Part shown: positions 34,620-46,353 of the stretch, piece after piece
How the letters are laid out: each line of letters opens with the position of its first letter
How positions within the stretch are numbered: position 1 is the stretch's first letter
Origin: Phocoena phocoena
Lineage: Eukaryota > Chordata > Mammalia > Artiodactyla > Phocoenidae
Direction: 5' to 3'
Assembly (NCBI RefSeq): GCF_963924675.1
Contig: NC_089232.1
Span: 45,114,522-45,178,521 of the forward strand
Length of the DNA stretch: 64,000 bases
Notes under the pieces: generated by a model
Database searches by the model: none
What the model was told of the DNA's origin: nothing
Seen by the model: only the letters and a program-made list of their open reading frames with translations
Made by a program: the position numbers and the translations under genes

Positions 34620-35535
34620 TTTTAGTTCTAGGTGGTGTTGCCTTATAGGTTCTGCCCAGCCTGATGAAGACCGGTGGTGACCTCTCCATGGGAAACCTGG
34701 GCGATGGAGGGAAGGCGGTTGTTCCTCGGTGAAGTCAAGATTTTCCTCCTTTATGAGTGATTTTTCACCCTTTCCCTCGGGGTAGCTGGTAATAGGCCCT
34801 ACAAGTGGTTCGCGCAACTCTTGCCTCTCTCGCCCTAACGCCGGCTCACTTTAGCCTGATTCGGGTGCCCTTCCCGAGCCACACCTAGGAAGTGGGGACG
34901 CGATGGCCTGAGGGCTTGAGTTCTCCCCCTACCCATGTACCGTGAGATGGACACGGGACGTTTCCTGGAGACTTGGCAAGTGCTAGAGCCGATTCTCAAC
35001 CAGCTTGCCTACCCTGGCAATACCCGAAGCTATGTAGAAATTCTGGAACTGCCACTGTTGAGGAGAAAAGATGGTGTCATCACCAGGACCACGAATAGAA
35101 ACGCTCTTTGAAACAGCCTGGAGAAACTGACTTTCTCCGTGCTCTGTAAGTGCCCAAAGCGGCACTGTAAGCCTTCAGAGGGAAGAGGGGCCTTCTCCGT
35201 TGTTAAAAAAAAAAAAGCCCTAAGGCTTTTCTCCTAAAGATATGACCCTCAATACCTGAATAAAAATTTTTTCAAAAAATAAACAATGATGATGATAATA
35301 GACAGTCAAATAGCTAGGATCGTGCTTATGTCTCAAATCAGTAGACATGATGAATTTATATTTTTGTATGTATTTTTCATGAATAGTTTAAAATAAAACT
35401 AAACAAAATCGTCTCCGCAAAGTGAAGATGATTCTTCCTTTTAGGCTTTCGTCATCAGTTTGAATGTTTGACCAAAGTTTATATTTGATCTATATGAAAA
35501 AAAATTGAGGAAGGCAAATGATTTAATATTTTTCT
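34620..35535. other. Unannotated stretch, no gene seen
   Basis: Decreasing GC content away from the island. A12 run at 35203-35215. Frames of 60-100 codons on the minus strand have no features. Confidence 0.4.
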
Positions 35536-35537
35536 CA

Positions 35538-35665
35538 CAAGGTTGATCAACACAGCCTGGTGAACTCTCGAAAGGCAGGGTTCTCTGTTCACTGCTAGTA
35601 CATAGCAGGCATTTAAAAGGTACTCAAAAAATATTTGTTGAACAGAATCAACACGTATGTGGCTG
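35538..35665 (+). repeat. L2 LINE 3' end
   Basis: 'AAGGCAGGGTTCTCTGTTCACTGCTAGTACATAGCAGGC' followed by 'TACTCAAAAAATATTTGTTGAA' is the diverged L2 terminus. Confidence 0.75.
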
Positions 35666-36975
35666 CCCTTGTTAGGTAATGCCGGAAACCCACTAGAAAT
35701 AAAAGTTGTTTCCCTTTCACTTATTTTGTGCCAGAGCCCCCAGCACCTCCCCACCTACAGTGTTAATGAAATACCAAAGAAAACAATGGCAGTACTGAGA
35801 AATGCCTGTTTAAATTCTTTCAATGTTAGTCTGAAATTGTGACTCTTAACTGCTTCCTTTATCACAGATAACAGTACTGGAATAAATCTGCATTTGATGC
35901 ATGAGTCACCTCCCCTACCCCATTCCACTCCCACTTAGTTTTAAAATTTTCCTTCAAAAAGGAAAGCCACTCATAACTTTAGCAAGATACTTTAGTAAAG
36001 TGGCAGTAAGTATTCCAAACATGTGAAAGACAAGGATTCAGAGTTTCACTATAAATACCTGACTAGCAATTTCAAATTCTTACCTTTTGGTTGGGGGAGC
36101 AGGGGGCGGGGGGAAGCATCACCAGGAGACCCCAGTGTATCACTGACCAAGAAAAATTAACAAGTCAAAAAAAAAGTCTAAATCTGGAGAGATTATTGGA
36201 GAAGACACATATCTCCGTGGAAAGAAAGAATCTAGAAAAAGAAAAAACTTTAGGCAATAATGATGGTAACTCAAAAGGATTATTCCCAAATATCTCAGAA
36301 GCAACTTTGCTGAAGTTTATCCTCACATTAGAATCAAGGTTGATTTAAAGGAACGTTAAACTCCTTGGTTTCCTGTCTGTAACATTCTACTCTCCATTTT
36401 TAAAACCATGTGAGTATATATGGCTTTGTCTCCCATAGAAATAATACTTTATTACAAAATTTTAGAGATATAAATAGTTATTTTAACTTTCCATTTAAAA
36501 TTTAGGGGAAAATCTTGTCAACATGCATTAGTCACTATAGACTGTTATGATAACACCATAGACTGTGTTACGATAACACCTAGTTCCCAAATCTCAGTAT
36601 AATATGCACTTTCCAAATCAACAAAAACTAATTTGTTGCTTATACAAAGTCAACTGTGGTTCCAGGAGACTCTCCGGGGAACCTGTCTTCCAAGTGTCAG
36701 CTCAACGTTCCAGAATACTTTAATACTATGGTACCTTCATGTCAATGGGTACTCCCACAATATCCATTGCAAGGGAAGAATGTAATGGAGGGTTAAGTAT
36801 CAGCAACTAAATACTTCTGCCCAGAAATGACACAAGGTTTCCTCCACTCACATTTCATTTGCCAAAGCAAGTCATGTGGCTACACTTGAAATCAGATATG
36901 AATGAGCAATAGTGTTGTCTGCCACTACCTGTTTTATTTAGAAAAGAGAGAATGGTACTTTAACTATTTCCTTGG
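35666..36975. other. Unannotated stretch with a short tandem duplication
   Basis: AT-rich. A 21/23-bp tandem duplication with GATAACACC ends lies at 36537-36580. An 85-codon plus-strand frame at 36091-36348 has no recognised domain. Confidence 0.4.
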
Positions 36976-36979
36976 TTAT

Positions 36980-37155
36980 ATTAACACAATTAATACCCAT
37001 ATACATACAAACTATTATGTATAAAATAAGCTAAGGATATATTGTAGAACGTGGGGAATATAGCCAATATTTTATAATAACTAAAATAATAATTCAGATT
37101 ATAAATGCTAAGTTATGTATATTTTACCACAATAGAAATTAAGAAAAAAAAAGAA
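36980..37155 (+). mobile_element. LINE-1 3' UTR remnant
   Basis: 'CAAACTATTATGTATAAAATAAGC', 'AAGGATATATTGTAGAACGTGGGG' and 'TATATTTTACCACAATAGAAATT' plus an A-rich tail are the end of a ruminant/cetacean-type L1. Confidence 0.7.
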
Positions 37156-37379
37156 AGTCCATCTTTTATTATAATAATAGTACTCTAAAATTTTAAAATC
37201 AGGACACATTTTGAAAACTTGAATAACTTTTTTCATTTCTAATATTCTTAAACCTGACTTCCTTTTAACCTTGAACTAGTCTGGGAAGTCTCCTCATATT
37301 AGAAATGTTCCATTTGGTGATTTACACATTAATTTTGCACTGGGGACACCTAAAGACTTACATGTTTAAACTGTCATTA

Positions 37380-37640
37380 CCATGAATGAATACGTTTTGA
37401 GCACCAATAACACACTTACTGCTGAATAAAATAATTCATTCTTTCAATTATTCAAGAAATATGTATGCCTTAATCTGTTCTAGGCTCTGAAATAGAGCAG
37501 TGGGCAAAACAGTAAAAAATCACTGCCTTCATGAATCTTCCATTGTAATAGGGGGTACGGTCAATCAATAAGCAAGTAAAACATATGTATGATGATCAAT
37601 CTGACTATATGGTAATGTAAATATTTAGAAATAATATTTG
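37380..37640 (-). repeat. L2 LINE 3' end, antisense
   Basis: 'TTCAATTATTCAAGAAATATGTATG', 'TAGGCTCTGAAATAGAGCAGTGGGC' and 'ACTGCCTTCATGAATCTTCCATTG' are the reverse complement of the L2 end. Confidence 0.65.
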
Positions 37641-37699
37641 TAACATGGTCAGAATAGTCTCAGCTTTCTATAAAGTTTCTTCAAATTTTTCTGTTAACA

Positions 37700-37935
37700 A
37701 TAATAATGATCATAAGTAGCCACTATAAAATGCTTAACAGTTTTTACAGTGCTTTAGCAAATGCCATACTATCTTGTCCTTTTGTCAGTTCCGTGAGGTA
37801 GATATCAACCCCATTTTACAAATGAGAAAACTGAGACATGGGTAGGTTGAGTTGTCCAAGTTTACACAGCTACTAAGTGCCAATGATATCTACTCGGAAG
37901 CTAGTATATCAGAGCTGTATGCCTGGGCATTGCAT
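37700..37935 (-). repeat. MIR SINE, antisense
   Basis: 'CCCATTTTACAAATGAGAAAACTGAGAC' and 'TACACAGCTACTAAGTGCC' are diagnostic of reverse MIR. Confidence 0.85.
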
Positions 37936-37959
37936 ATTAATTATTAAAAAGTAATTCTC

Positions 37960-38110
37960 TTTGCAAGATGAAAAAAAGTTCTAGGGATGGGTGGTGGTGA
38001 TGGTTGCACAACAGTGTGACTGAACTAATGCCATTGAACTGTACATTTTAAAATGGTTAAAATGGTAAATATTATGTATATGTTACCGCAGGTTTTTTAA
38101 AATTCTTAAA
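37960..38110 (+). mobile_element. LINE-1 3' terminus
   Basis: 'AAGTTCTAGGGATGGGTGGTGGTGATGGTTGCACAAC', 'CATTGAACTGTACATTTTAAAATGG' and 'TTATGTATATGTTACCGC' match the end of old L1. Confidence 0.85.
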
Positions 38111-38830
38111 GTAATTCTGAATGTGAACCTCTGGAATAGTAGAGTAGACGTTCTCTTAATGATTCTTCACTTAGCCCACTTGTTGGATGACACTGTTCAC
38201 TCGCTCTGTGTTGTAAGCACACTGATGTCTAAGGCACAACAAACATACTCTGCTGGTAGACTATACTCTTCTACATCTGTGTATTTCAGCTCCTACCAGT
38301 TGTGTTATATATTTACCAAGGCAGATGTGTTTGTCCCCGAATTTGTTTATGCCAGTTATACTTATTATACCTAATAATTATGCTTATTATAATTAAGCAT
38401 TACATACACCAATTAAATATGAGTATTTTTGAAATGTCTCAAGAAAGGCTAAAAATATTGCCATCAAATTATGCATGGTCAAGCTAACAGTAAAAAATTA
38501 GAAAGGGTGGAAATTATAAAAACCTTGAAAAATTAGGAGATAGGTTGCTTTGCAGGTGTCTCTAAGTTCTTAATTAACTTAAAAGAAGACAAAAATGTGT
38601 ATCAAATAGCTGTGGCTTTTGCAAAAGAGAAGTGACCTTTCACTCAGTAAACATGTTCAGAGAAACACTTTGTTTTTCAACAGATTAACAGGTGAATATA
38701 AATTTATGTTTCAAGTAAAACAAAACTTTGTCTTTTTCCAGATATACAGCTATAATTTTAGTTTTCTTTTGAAATGTGCTCCAAGGATTAGGCAATGAAT
38801 CATTAGATATGACACCAAAAACATGAACAA
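38111..38830. other. Unannotated stretch, no gene seen
   Basis: AT-rich. An 83-codon plus-strand frame at 38123-38374 shows no domain. Confidence 0.4.
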
Positions 38831-38834
38831 CAAC

Positions 38835-40235
38835 AACAAAAATGGACAAATTGGACTTCATCAAAATTTAAAACTTTTGTCCATCAAAAGACAGTATCAA
38901 GAAAGTGAAAAAATATACAGAATAGGAGAAAATATTTGCAAATCATACATCTGATAAGGATTTAGTATTCAGAATATATAAAGAACTCACAACTCAACAA
39001 CAAAAAGACAACCCCATTCAAAAATAGGCAAAAGAGTTGAATAGAATTTTCTCCAAAGAAGATATTCAAGCAATCAACAAACACGTGAAAATATGTTCAA
39101 TATCATTAGTCATTAGGGAAATGCAACCCACTAGGGTAGCTTTAATTAAAAAAAAAAAAAAGTAAAACAAGAAAATGGAAGAGATCAGATTTGTGGTTAC
39201 CAGAGATGTTGGGGGTGGAGGGGAGGGTGGACAACATAGTCAAGAGGTACACATTTCCAGTTATAAGATAAATAATGTACAACACAAAGACAACAGTTAA
39301 CACTGCTCTATGATATATGTGAAAGTTGCTGAGACAGTAAATCCTAAGAGTTCTTATCATAAGGAAAAAAATTGTTTTTCTTTTATTTTGTATCTATAGG
39401 AGACGATGGATGTTAACTAAACTTGTAATCATTTCACAATAAATGTAAGTCAAATCATTATGCTGTATACCTTAAACCTATACAGTGCTGTATGTCAATT
39501 ATATGTCAACAAAACTGGGGGAACAGCAGAAAATAACTAGTATTGGCAAGAATGTGGAGGGATTGGAATCCTCAAGCACTGTTGGTGGGAATACAAAGTG
39601 GTACAGCTGCTGTGGAAAACAGTTCGGCAGTCCTTCAAAAAGTTAAATAGAATTACCATACAATACAGCAATTCCACTCCTATCTATATTCCCAAAAGAA
39701 CTGAAAACAGGTACTCAGAACACGTGCACAAATGTTCATAGTAGCACTCTTCACAAGAGCCATAAAGGCGGAAACAACGCAAATGTCCATCCATTGATGG
39801 ATAAACAAACTGTGATAGGTATATACAATGGAATACTACTCAGCCATGAAAGGAACGAAGCACTGATACATTCTACAATGTATTAGTACATTGTACACTT
39901 AGCATATGTACACAGCATAATGTGAAAAAAGCCAAACACAAAAGTCACATATTGTATGATTCCATTTATATGAAGTATCCAGAATGGGTAGATCCATAGA
40001 GATAGAAAACAGATTGTGGTTGCCAGGGGCTGGAGTGAGGGGCTGGGTGAGAATGGAGTATAACTGCTTAATGAGTATGGGGTTTTATTTTGGAGTCATG
40101 AAAATGTTTAGATAGAGGCGGTAATTGCATAACATATTGAATATATTAAATACCACTGAAATGGTTGCTTTAAAATGGATAACTTTATGTTATGTGAATT
40201 TCATCTCAATTTTAAAAATGCAACTCAAGATTGAA
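38835..40235 (+). mobile_element. LINE-1 ORF2 and 3' UTR, interrupted by a second LINE-1 piece
   Basis: Begins in ORF2 ('TTGGACTTCATCAAAATTTAAAAC', 'AGAACTCACAACTCAACAAC') and runs to 'CCCACTAGGGTAGCTTTAATTAAAA' near 39147. It resumes at about 39529 with 'AACTAGTATTGGCAAGAATGTGGAGGG', continuing the same ORF2 phrase, then 'GAATACTACTCAGCCATGAAAGG' and a 3' UTR ending near 40235. The interruption is a different L1 3' fragment. The ORF is destroyed by stops and indels. Confidence 0.8.
39163..39525 (+). mobile_element. LINE-1 3' UTR fragment nested in LINE-1
   Basis: 'GATCAGATTTGTGGTTACCAGAG', 'AGGTACACATTTCCAGTTATAAG' and 'CTGTATGTCAATTATATGTCAACAAAACTGGGGG' are L1 3' UTR text that splits the ORF2 sequence of the surrounding element. 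Confidence 0.65.
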
Positions 40236-40339
40236 AATCTTTTTTTTATTAGTTCGTCATTTAACATCATTTTTTCATAACCAACAAACCACTTGTCACA
40301 TCAGGTAAACGGACTTTTGCATGTTCTTTATAACTTTCC

Positions 40340-40690
40340 GGGACTTCCCGGGTGGTCCAATGGTAAAGAATCCGCCTTTCAATGCAGGGGACTCGGGTTC
40401 AATCCCTGTTCAGGGAACTAAGATCCCACATGCCGTGAGGCAACTAAGCCCGTGCGCCACAACTACTGAGATTGCGAGCCTCAATGAGAGAGCCCACGTG
40501 CCGCAAACTACAGAGCCCATGTGTCCTGGAGCCCGCACTCCACAACTAGAGAGAAGCCCCAGCGCCTCAATGAAGAGACTGTGCACCGCAGCGAAAGACC
40601 CCTTGTGCCTCAGTAAAGATCCCGTGTGCCGTAACTAAGACCCAGTGCGGCCAAAAAAATAAAGAAAATAAAGTTAAAAAAAAAAAAAAA
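40340..40690 (+). mobile_element. CHR-type SINE, long form
   Basis: 'GGGACTTCCCGGGTGGTCCAATGG' start, B box 'GGGTTCAATCCCTG', and a long tRNA-unrelated tail with repeated 'GTGCCGCAACTA'-like units, then (A)n. Flanking duplication AACTTTCC (40332-40339 and 40689-40696). More diverged than the short-form copies nearby, hence older. Confidence 0.93.
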
Positions 40691-40959
40691 CTTTCCTACA
40701 TGCTCCTCTTGCGAAAGGGTTTATCACAATTTACCTCTCAGATATAAGCTAATTATTCCACTTGCATATTTTCAGGCAGCTTGATTCTCATTATTCCACT
40801 ACAGAAATATAAAAGTGATCTGAGTTCTTATTGTTGAAACCAAAGTAGAAATTTTTAAAAAGAATTTTCTGGAATCTCCCTTTAGTAAGTAGCAGTTGAG
40901 AATGAGGAGGGGGAAAGCTCAGAGTGTGATGGCTCTCCCTATAACAACGTGTACTTTTT

Positions 40960-41410
40960 TCATTGTCCCAACCTGCATAATCCAATACCGTAGCCACCAG
41001 GCCACATCTGGTAGTGAGCAGTTGAAATGTGGCTGGAGTGACAGAAAACCTGAATTTTTAATTTTAATTAACAAATTTTAAAATTGATCTTGCTTTAGTT
41101 ATTAGACAATTTTTAAGTATGTTTAGAACAACTTGGGTATTTGAAACTACTTGTTCTAACTGTAAATTTTATGAACTCTATATGCACACCAAATTCAAAG
41201 ACTTAGTTTAGAAAAAAAGAATGTGAAATACCTCAATTTGTAAAATGTCAATTATACATTGCAATGATATTATCTTGGGTATAATGGATTAAATAAAACA
41301 TTTAAAAAATTATTTTCACCATTTCTATTTTATTTTTTTCAAGTAAAACTATTGCAAAAATTTAAAATTATATATGAGGCTCACCTTACAATTCTATTGG
41401 ACAACCCTGT
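40960..41410. repeat. DNA-transposon MITE with 'CCAATA..GTAGCCA' end
   Basis: 'AATCCAATACCGTAGCCACCAGGCCACATC', 'CAGTTGAAATGTGGCTGG' and a far end 'ATTCTATTGGACAACCCTG' that complements the start. Same family as 11080-11222 but longer. Confidence 0.6.
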
Positions 41411-42360
41411 TTCTGACATTGTCAATGGGGACCTCAGTCATTGGCATTCTGACTATTTAGGTTTGTGAAAACAGAAGAAAAGCACCTAGAATTTGGAAAA
41501 TGCCACAAAGCAAGAACTCCAAAGTGAGGTCATTTCCAACCCCCAGGCTTCCCATAGTGCCTCCATCACAATGGCCTCGGTATCTGTGGACAGCAAGCCA
41601 GATGCTTTTTGAGAGCAGAAGGCAGGCATGGCTAATGTTTTCATGACTGGTATCATTCTTTTGGAAGTCCAAAGACGACCTTGGCAATGACATCTTGCCA
41701 TTGCCTCAAAATAAACCACCCACCCACGCCAATTTGACATACTTTGCTGGCCTATGTAAAGGATTCCAGAAGTGGGCTAGATTCATGCCTAGAATTCATT
41801 CAAGAAATTGCAAAAATTCATAGGCTGATGGGTGAGGAACAAAGAGAAACAGAGAGAAAAACCACTCCCTCACAGAGGTCGGAGAAGTTTAACATGTAGC
41901 TGGTCTGAAGGGAAACTCTTCTGTCTGGATTGAGTGATTGGATCTTGTCCTCTAATCATACTTCTGACATTGGGGTTTCCTCATTTCCCATCCTCTGTCC
42001 TCAGATACTGAGTGGGTGGGGATGTGTGGTCACAGCCAAAACTTTACACCTCATTCTCAGAGGATGACAAAAACACTAAGACTATTTGAACATTTGCCAT
42101 AGAGGCGATGAAATTCTGTCTTTGCTTGCTTCTCATGGTTTGCAGGCTGGTCTCTTCTCTTGGGTTCTTTCTTTTACACACAGGTTAGAGGAAGCAAGTG
42201 TTCAATTTTAATAATAAGCCTTTATTTAAGACTGAAATGTGGGCCCTTAAAGACTCACAAAAATGAGGAAATATTTGCTAAATTTCAGTTAATAAGCATT
42301 TTCCCCAAATGAGATGCAATGTATAATAATTTTTGGTTATTGTTTTGATATTATTATTTT
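41411..42360. other. Unannotated stretch, no gene seen
   Basis: Mixed composition. Overlapping minus-strand frames of 78 and 84 codons without features. Confidence 0.4.
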
Positions 42361-42364
42361 TACT

Positions 42365-42585
42365 ACATATATATGTAGGCACTCTAAGTGCTTTACATGT
42401 ATTTATTTAATCCTCACAGCTAATCTATGTGGTACGTACCATAATTATCACCATTTTATTGATGAGGAAACTGAGGCAAAGAGATTGGGTCAGTTGCCTG
42501 AGGTCTTACAGGTCTTGAATTCTGATGAAAACAGAATTCAAACTCAGGTCCATCTGACACCAAAGCTGTTTCCAAAAGTTTGAAA
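42365..42585 (-). repeat. MIR SINE, antisense
   Basis: 'TTTACATGTATTTATTTAATCCTCACAGC', 'CACCATTTTATTGATGAGGAAACTGAGGC' and 'AATTCAAACTCAGGTCCATCTGACACC' form a well-preserved reverse MIR. Confidence 0.92.
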
Positions 42586-43805
42586 AGGGAAATAGGATTT
42601 TAGTCATTTTACTACAAGCTTTAAAAGCAAACATAATGACTCGAGATGTGGTCAAAGGCACCCTTTTTTTTTTTTTAAACTGACATAGTTTTAATAAAAC
42701 TTTAAAAAGATACTTTTCAGGGCTGTAAGGATGTGTCTAAGTTTGAAAAAAATTTAAGCACCTGGATTCTTATGTGCTTATGTTTCAAAGTTCACCCAAC
42801 TTGAAAGTCATCTGCTCCTTAATAAGTGCTGCCAATATGGAATAAGAAAAAATACTTTAAACAGAAAATCCCCCTGTGTTTGGTGAACAGAGCAGTATTG
42901 TTTGTTTTTCGAAAGGGACAGGAGATGGGGGTAGAGGTGGGAGTGTTTGTTTTTATGAAGTCTGCTTTGAAAATCTCTTCTGAGGCCTTCCCAGGAGCAG
43001 CTGAGTGGGAGTGCTGGGGTTTGATACAATACCTGCTGGGTAAGTATGGGCCTGTCTCAGCTGCAAGTAATTGACACTCTCAGGATTCTCTCCAAAGAGG
43101 ACCTTAGACCAAGGCAAGCTGAGAAAATCATATATTGGATTTCTAATTGCTACAGGGCTCTGGTAGGAACAAAAATATTTTTAGGTCTAAGTTTCTTAAG
43201 GCAGTGGGCTAACTGAATCTGAGAAGAACTGGGGATTTTACCCATTTGGTGGGAAGATTTATGCTATCTGAGGGGTAGATTCTAGGGAAGGCTGGGAAAA
43301 TTATCCGAATGCATTCTCTGAATTGTGTCTTAGCTGTTGGCAATGTAGGTGCTAATCAGAGCCTTCTCCAGTCATTCTTCTGTTAATTTGCCCTCCAAGA
43401 GGATCTGAGAATTTGCTAGGCTGCCCCTGTCCTCCTCCTCAACTGAATTCTCCCAGATCCTCCAGAAAGAATAGGATGCTGATGCTGTAGTTGGGGGCCT
43501 TTCACACAATCACTGGCCACATCCCGGACAGATGGAGGCCTCTGGTTTGTGAGCACCTGTATCAGGTGGTATGAACTGGAGAATCAATGTGGCTGGCTTG
43601 AGAAGAAAACTCCAGGAATATCTCAACTGCCAAAGTTTCACCTTTCCGATGACAACATTGCCACAGGGATTCATACCCCAGTACAAAGCTGCAGCAATCA
43701 ATTAGTAAATCATTCCTTAGTTCTTCCCTAGCCTCACTGAAAACTGAAAATCAACAAGATAAATATATGTTTTTGTTTAAAAATACTGTCGCCATCAGAG
43801 GTTTC
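42586..43805. other. Unannotated stretch, no gene seen
   Basis: T13 run near 42665. No recognised repeat. Frames of up to 82 codons are without features. Confidence 0.4.
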
Positions 43806-43809
43806 TCTT

Positions 43810-44325
43810 TTAACTTTAGCTTTTTCTTTGCGTAGGCAATACATTCACATTCTTAAATAATCCAAATGGTACTGAAAGGTATGCATTGAAATTCTCACTC
43901 TCACCCTGTCCCCACTCACCTCATAGCCCCACCTCCATTCCCCATAGGTAACCACTTTTTAAATTTCTATGTGCTCTAACGGGGCACCTCTCTAAAAGAG
44001 ATACCTGTCTAGTGTCTCTTTAGGCATGTATAAACAAAATCAAATACATAGTTTTATTACTTCTCTCCCTTTATTATACAACACGTAGCAGACTACAAAC
44101 ACTGTTCTGTATCTTGCCATTTTTTTCACTTAATGCATCCTAAAGCTTTCTCCTTCTCAGCACATGGTAAGCTTCCTTATTCTATGTTGTTGTTGTTGTT
44201 ACAGCCGCTTACTATTCCATTATATGCCACACTTTATTTATTTGGATTGTTCAGTCTTTTGCTTTTAAAAACAATGCAATCAAGGGTTTGTGACCAGATA
44301 TTTCTGGATCAAACTTTGTTCCTCT
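43810..44325. repeat. Old LINE-like fragment
   Basis: 'GGCAATACATTCACATTCTTAAATAATCC', 'CCCATAGGTAACCACTTTTT', 'TGTATCTTGCCATTTTTTTCACTTAATGC' and 'CTATTCCATTATATGCCACAC' are typical of the antisense 3' region of an old LINE. Subfamily uncertain. Confidence 0.5.
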
Positions 44326-44369
44326 AGTCACTGGAAATCCCACAGGCATGTATATGGCAGTCCAAGGAG

Positions 44370-44530
44370 TGTACACTAGACTTACAGAAGGGTAGAGATA
44401 GAAGAGGCTTCGGATCTCATCTAATCCAACCCGCTGTTTTAAGAAAGGAAACCAAATCTCAATGAAGTGACTTACCCAAGATTATAGAGTGGTTGGTCTG
44501 GGACCAGAGCCCAGGTTTCCTGGTTCCCAG
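44370..44530 (-). repeat. MIR-like SINE fragment, antisense
   Basis: 'CTCATCTAATCCAACCCGCTG', 'AAGTGACTTACCCAAGATTATAGAG' and 'GGACCAGAGCCCAGGTTTCCTGG' resemble MIR or a related CORE-SINE. Confidence 0.6.
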
Positions 44531-44569
44531 CCTGAAGTTTTCCCTGCTTGATCACACTGCTGGGTGCTG

Positions 44570-44571
<2 letters not shown>

Positions 44572-44605
<34 letters not shown>

Positions 44606-44616
44606 TGCGTGTGTGT
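44572..44616. repeat. (TG)n microsatellite with GC interruptions
   Basis: About fifteen TG repeats, then GCGCGTGCGTGTGTGT. Likely polymorphic and Z-DNA-prone. Confidence 0.95.
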
Positions 44617-44723
44617 ATTGCTCCTCCAGGAGTATAAAACTCATTGCATACAAAGTTGAACATAAGAGCCAGGAGAGAGCTACAAAGCCCTGAGGGGATT
44701 CCTTCAAAGAGGAAGATACCAGG

Positions 44724-44931
44724 CTTCCCTGGTGGCGCAGTGGTTGAGCGTCTGCCTGCCGATGCAGGGGACGCGGGTTCGTGCCCCGGTCCGGGAAGAT
44801 CCCACATGCCGCGGAGTGGCTGGGCCCGTGAGCCATGGCCGCTGAGCCTGCGTGTCCGGAGCCTGTGCTCCGCAACGGGAGAGGAGAGGCCATAATAGTG
44901 AGAGGCCCGCGTACTGCAAAAAAAATAAATA
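44724..44931 (+). mobile_element. Young CHR SINE, short GC-rich form
   Basis: A box region 'TGGCGCAGTGGTTGAGCG', B box 'GGGTTCGTGCCCCGG', body 'GCCATGGCCGCTGAGCCTGCG', 'CCGGAGCCTGTGCTCCGCAACGGG' and A-rich tail. Flanked by a perfect 18-bp duplication AAAGAGGAAGATACCAGG (44706-44723 and 44932-44949). It creates a 173-codon antisense frame that is not a gene. Confidence 0.97.
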
Positions 44932-44949
44932 AAAGAGGAAGATACCAGG

Positions 44950-45164
44950 TTAGGGGAAATCTGGAAAGCCTTCATCAAGAAGGTAGCATTCATGGTTGGG
45001 CCTGGAATAATACATAGGATTTTACCAGGTTGAACATGTGAAGAAGGACACTCCAGGTGAAGAGGTCAGCAAGAGCAAAGACATGGACATGGGAAAGCAT
45101 CAGGTATCTTTGTGTAGCCAAGAGCCAAGTATGTCTGGAGTATAGTGTATGATTAGAAAATAAA
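44950..45164. other. Unannotated, no feature
   Basis: Nothing recognised. Confidence 0.4.
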
Positions 45165-45400
45165 ACTCCTAGTAGCTTTAATGAGATTATTGAGCACTTA
45201 CCTTATGCCAGATGTTATTCTGAGTGCTTTATCAATATTAACCTTTAATCTTCACAACCCTATGAAGCAGTTACCATTATTAGCCCCATTTTCCAGGTGG
45301 GAACACTTGGGCACAGAGAAGGTAGGTAACTGGTCTTAAGTCCCACAGCTAGTAAGTTTACATTCTAGAGAGTCTGGCTTTAAAAGAGCGTTAGCACTTC
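45165..45400 (-). repeat. MIR SINE, antisense
   Basis: 'GAGCACTTACCTTATGCCAGATG', 'TAACCTTTAATCTTCACAACCC' and 'GGGCACAGAGAAGGTAGGTAAC' match reverse MIR. Confidence 0.88.
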
Positions 45401-46107
45401 TCCCTGTTACTGGGAGATGAGACTGGAAAAAGAAAGTGGTCACATGAGAGAGGATGTTGGAACACTTGGTGCGACACAGAAAGATTTATACTACCATGGA
45501 TTGCGAAGGGAAGGAGGCAAGTCTTTACTGAGTACATACTATGTCTTCAAAATATGATGAGAGATAGATTTATTTTCTTTTTTTAATTAATTTTTTTATT
45601 AATTTAAAAAAAGGAAAGATCATAGGGAGCCAGCAATGCTACAGAAACATAGGGTTAGAGGCCTACCTAGAGAAAGACCCTGGTATTGGCAGAGACATAT
45701 TGAGGCACTGTGTGTTTAAAGTCTGAGATCTAAAGAGAAAGAGTAAACTAGCCAGGGGTCACCCTCCCAGTCCCTGCTTGACATCTGCTTCAGTTCATTC
45801 CAGGAGGAAAGAGAAGGGCAGGGAGGTAGGCAGCATCTCAGCAAAGCCAGCTTCAGCTTTGGTCATCTCACCTACCGACCATATTTAAGGAGTTCCAGGT
45901 TAAGAGTTTAAAAGCATATGGCACCTAGGCTGTCATTCAGGAGAAGGGAATCACATTCCAAGTCCAAGAAAACTCCTCCCTCAGATCTGAGAGTGTTCAG
46001 GGCTTCAGCTGAGCTTCTCTGGCTAACGAGTAGTCACTTGGTCAGTCCTGCTGCCTTGATCCCATCTCCAGGAGGGGCTACAGCCAGAGGGAGAAGAGGG
46101 AGTCCAG
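45401..46107. other. Unannotated stretch, no gene seen
   Basis: A/T homopolymer section at 45575-45615; otherwise nothing recognised. Confidence 0.4.
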
Positions 46108-46114
46108 CGCCCAA

Positions 46115-46121
<7 letters not shown>

Positions 46122-46148
<27 letters not shown>

Positions 46149-46339
46149 CGTTACGCGGGCCTCTCACTGTTGTGGCCTCTCCCGTTGCGGAGGACAGGCT
46201 CCGGACGCGCAGGCTCAGCGGCCATGGCTCACGGGCCCAGCCGCTCCGCGGCACGCGGGATCTTCCCAGCCCGGGGCACGAACCCGCGTCCCCTGCATCG
46301 GCAGGCGGACTCTCAACCACTGCACCACCAGGGAAGCCC
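46122..46339 (-). mobile_element. Young CHR SINE, antisense
   Basis: A T26-long antisense tail, then the reverse complement of the GC-rich short form. B box complement 'GGGGCACGAACCCGCG'. Perfect 14-bp duplication CGCCCAAGCCTTTT (46108-46121 and 46340-46353). Frames of 145 and 113 codons here are SINE translations. Confidence 0.97.
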
Positions 46340-46353
46340 CGCCCAAGCCTTTT

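Noticed and set aside
44472..44993. 173-codon minus-strand open frame
   Set aside because: It is the antisense translation of the SINE at 44724-44931 plus the (TG)n run. The same peptide pattern recurs at the other CHR SINEs.
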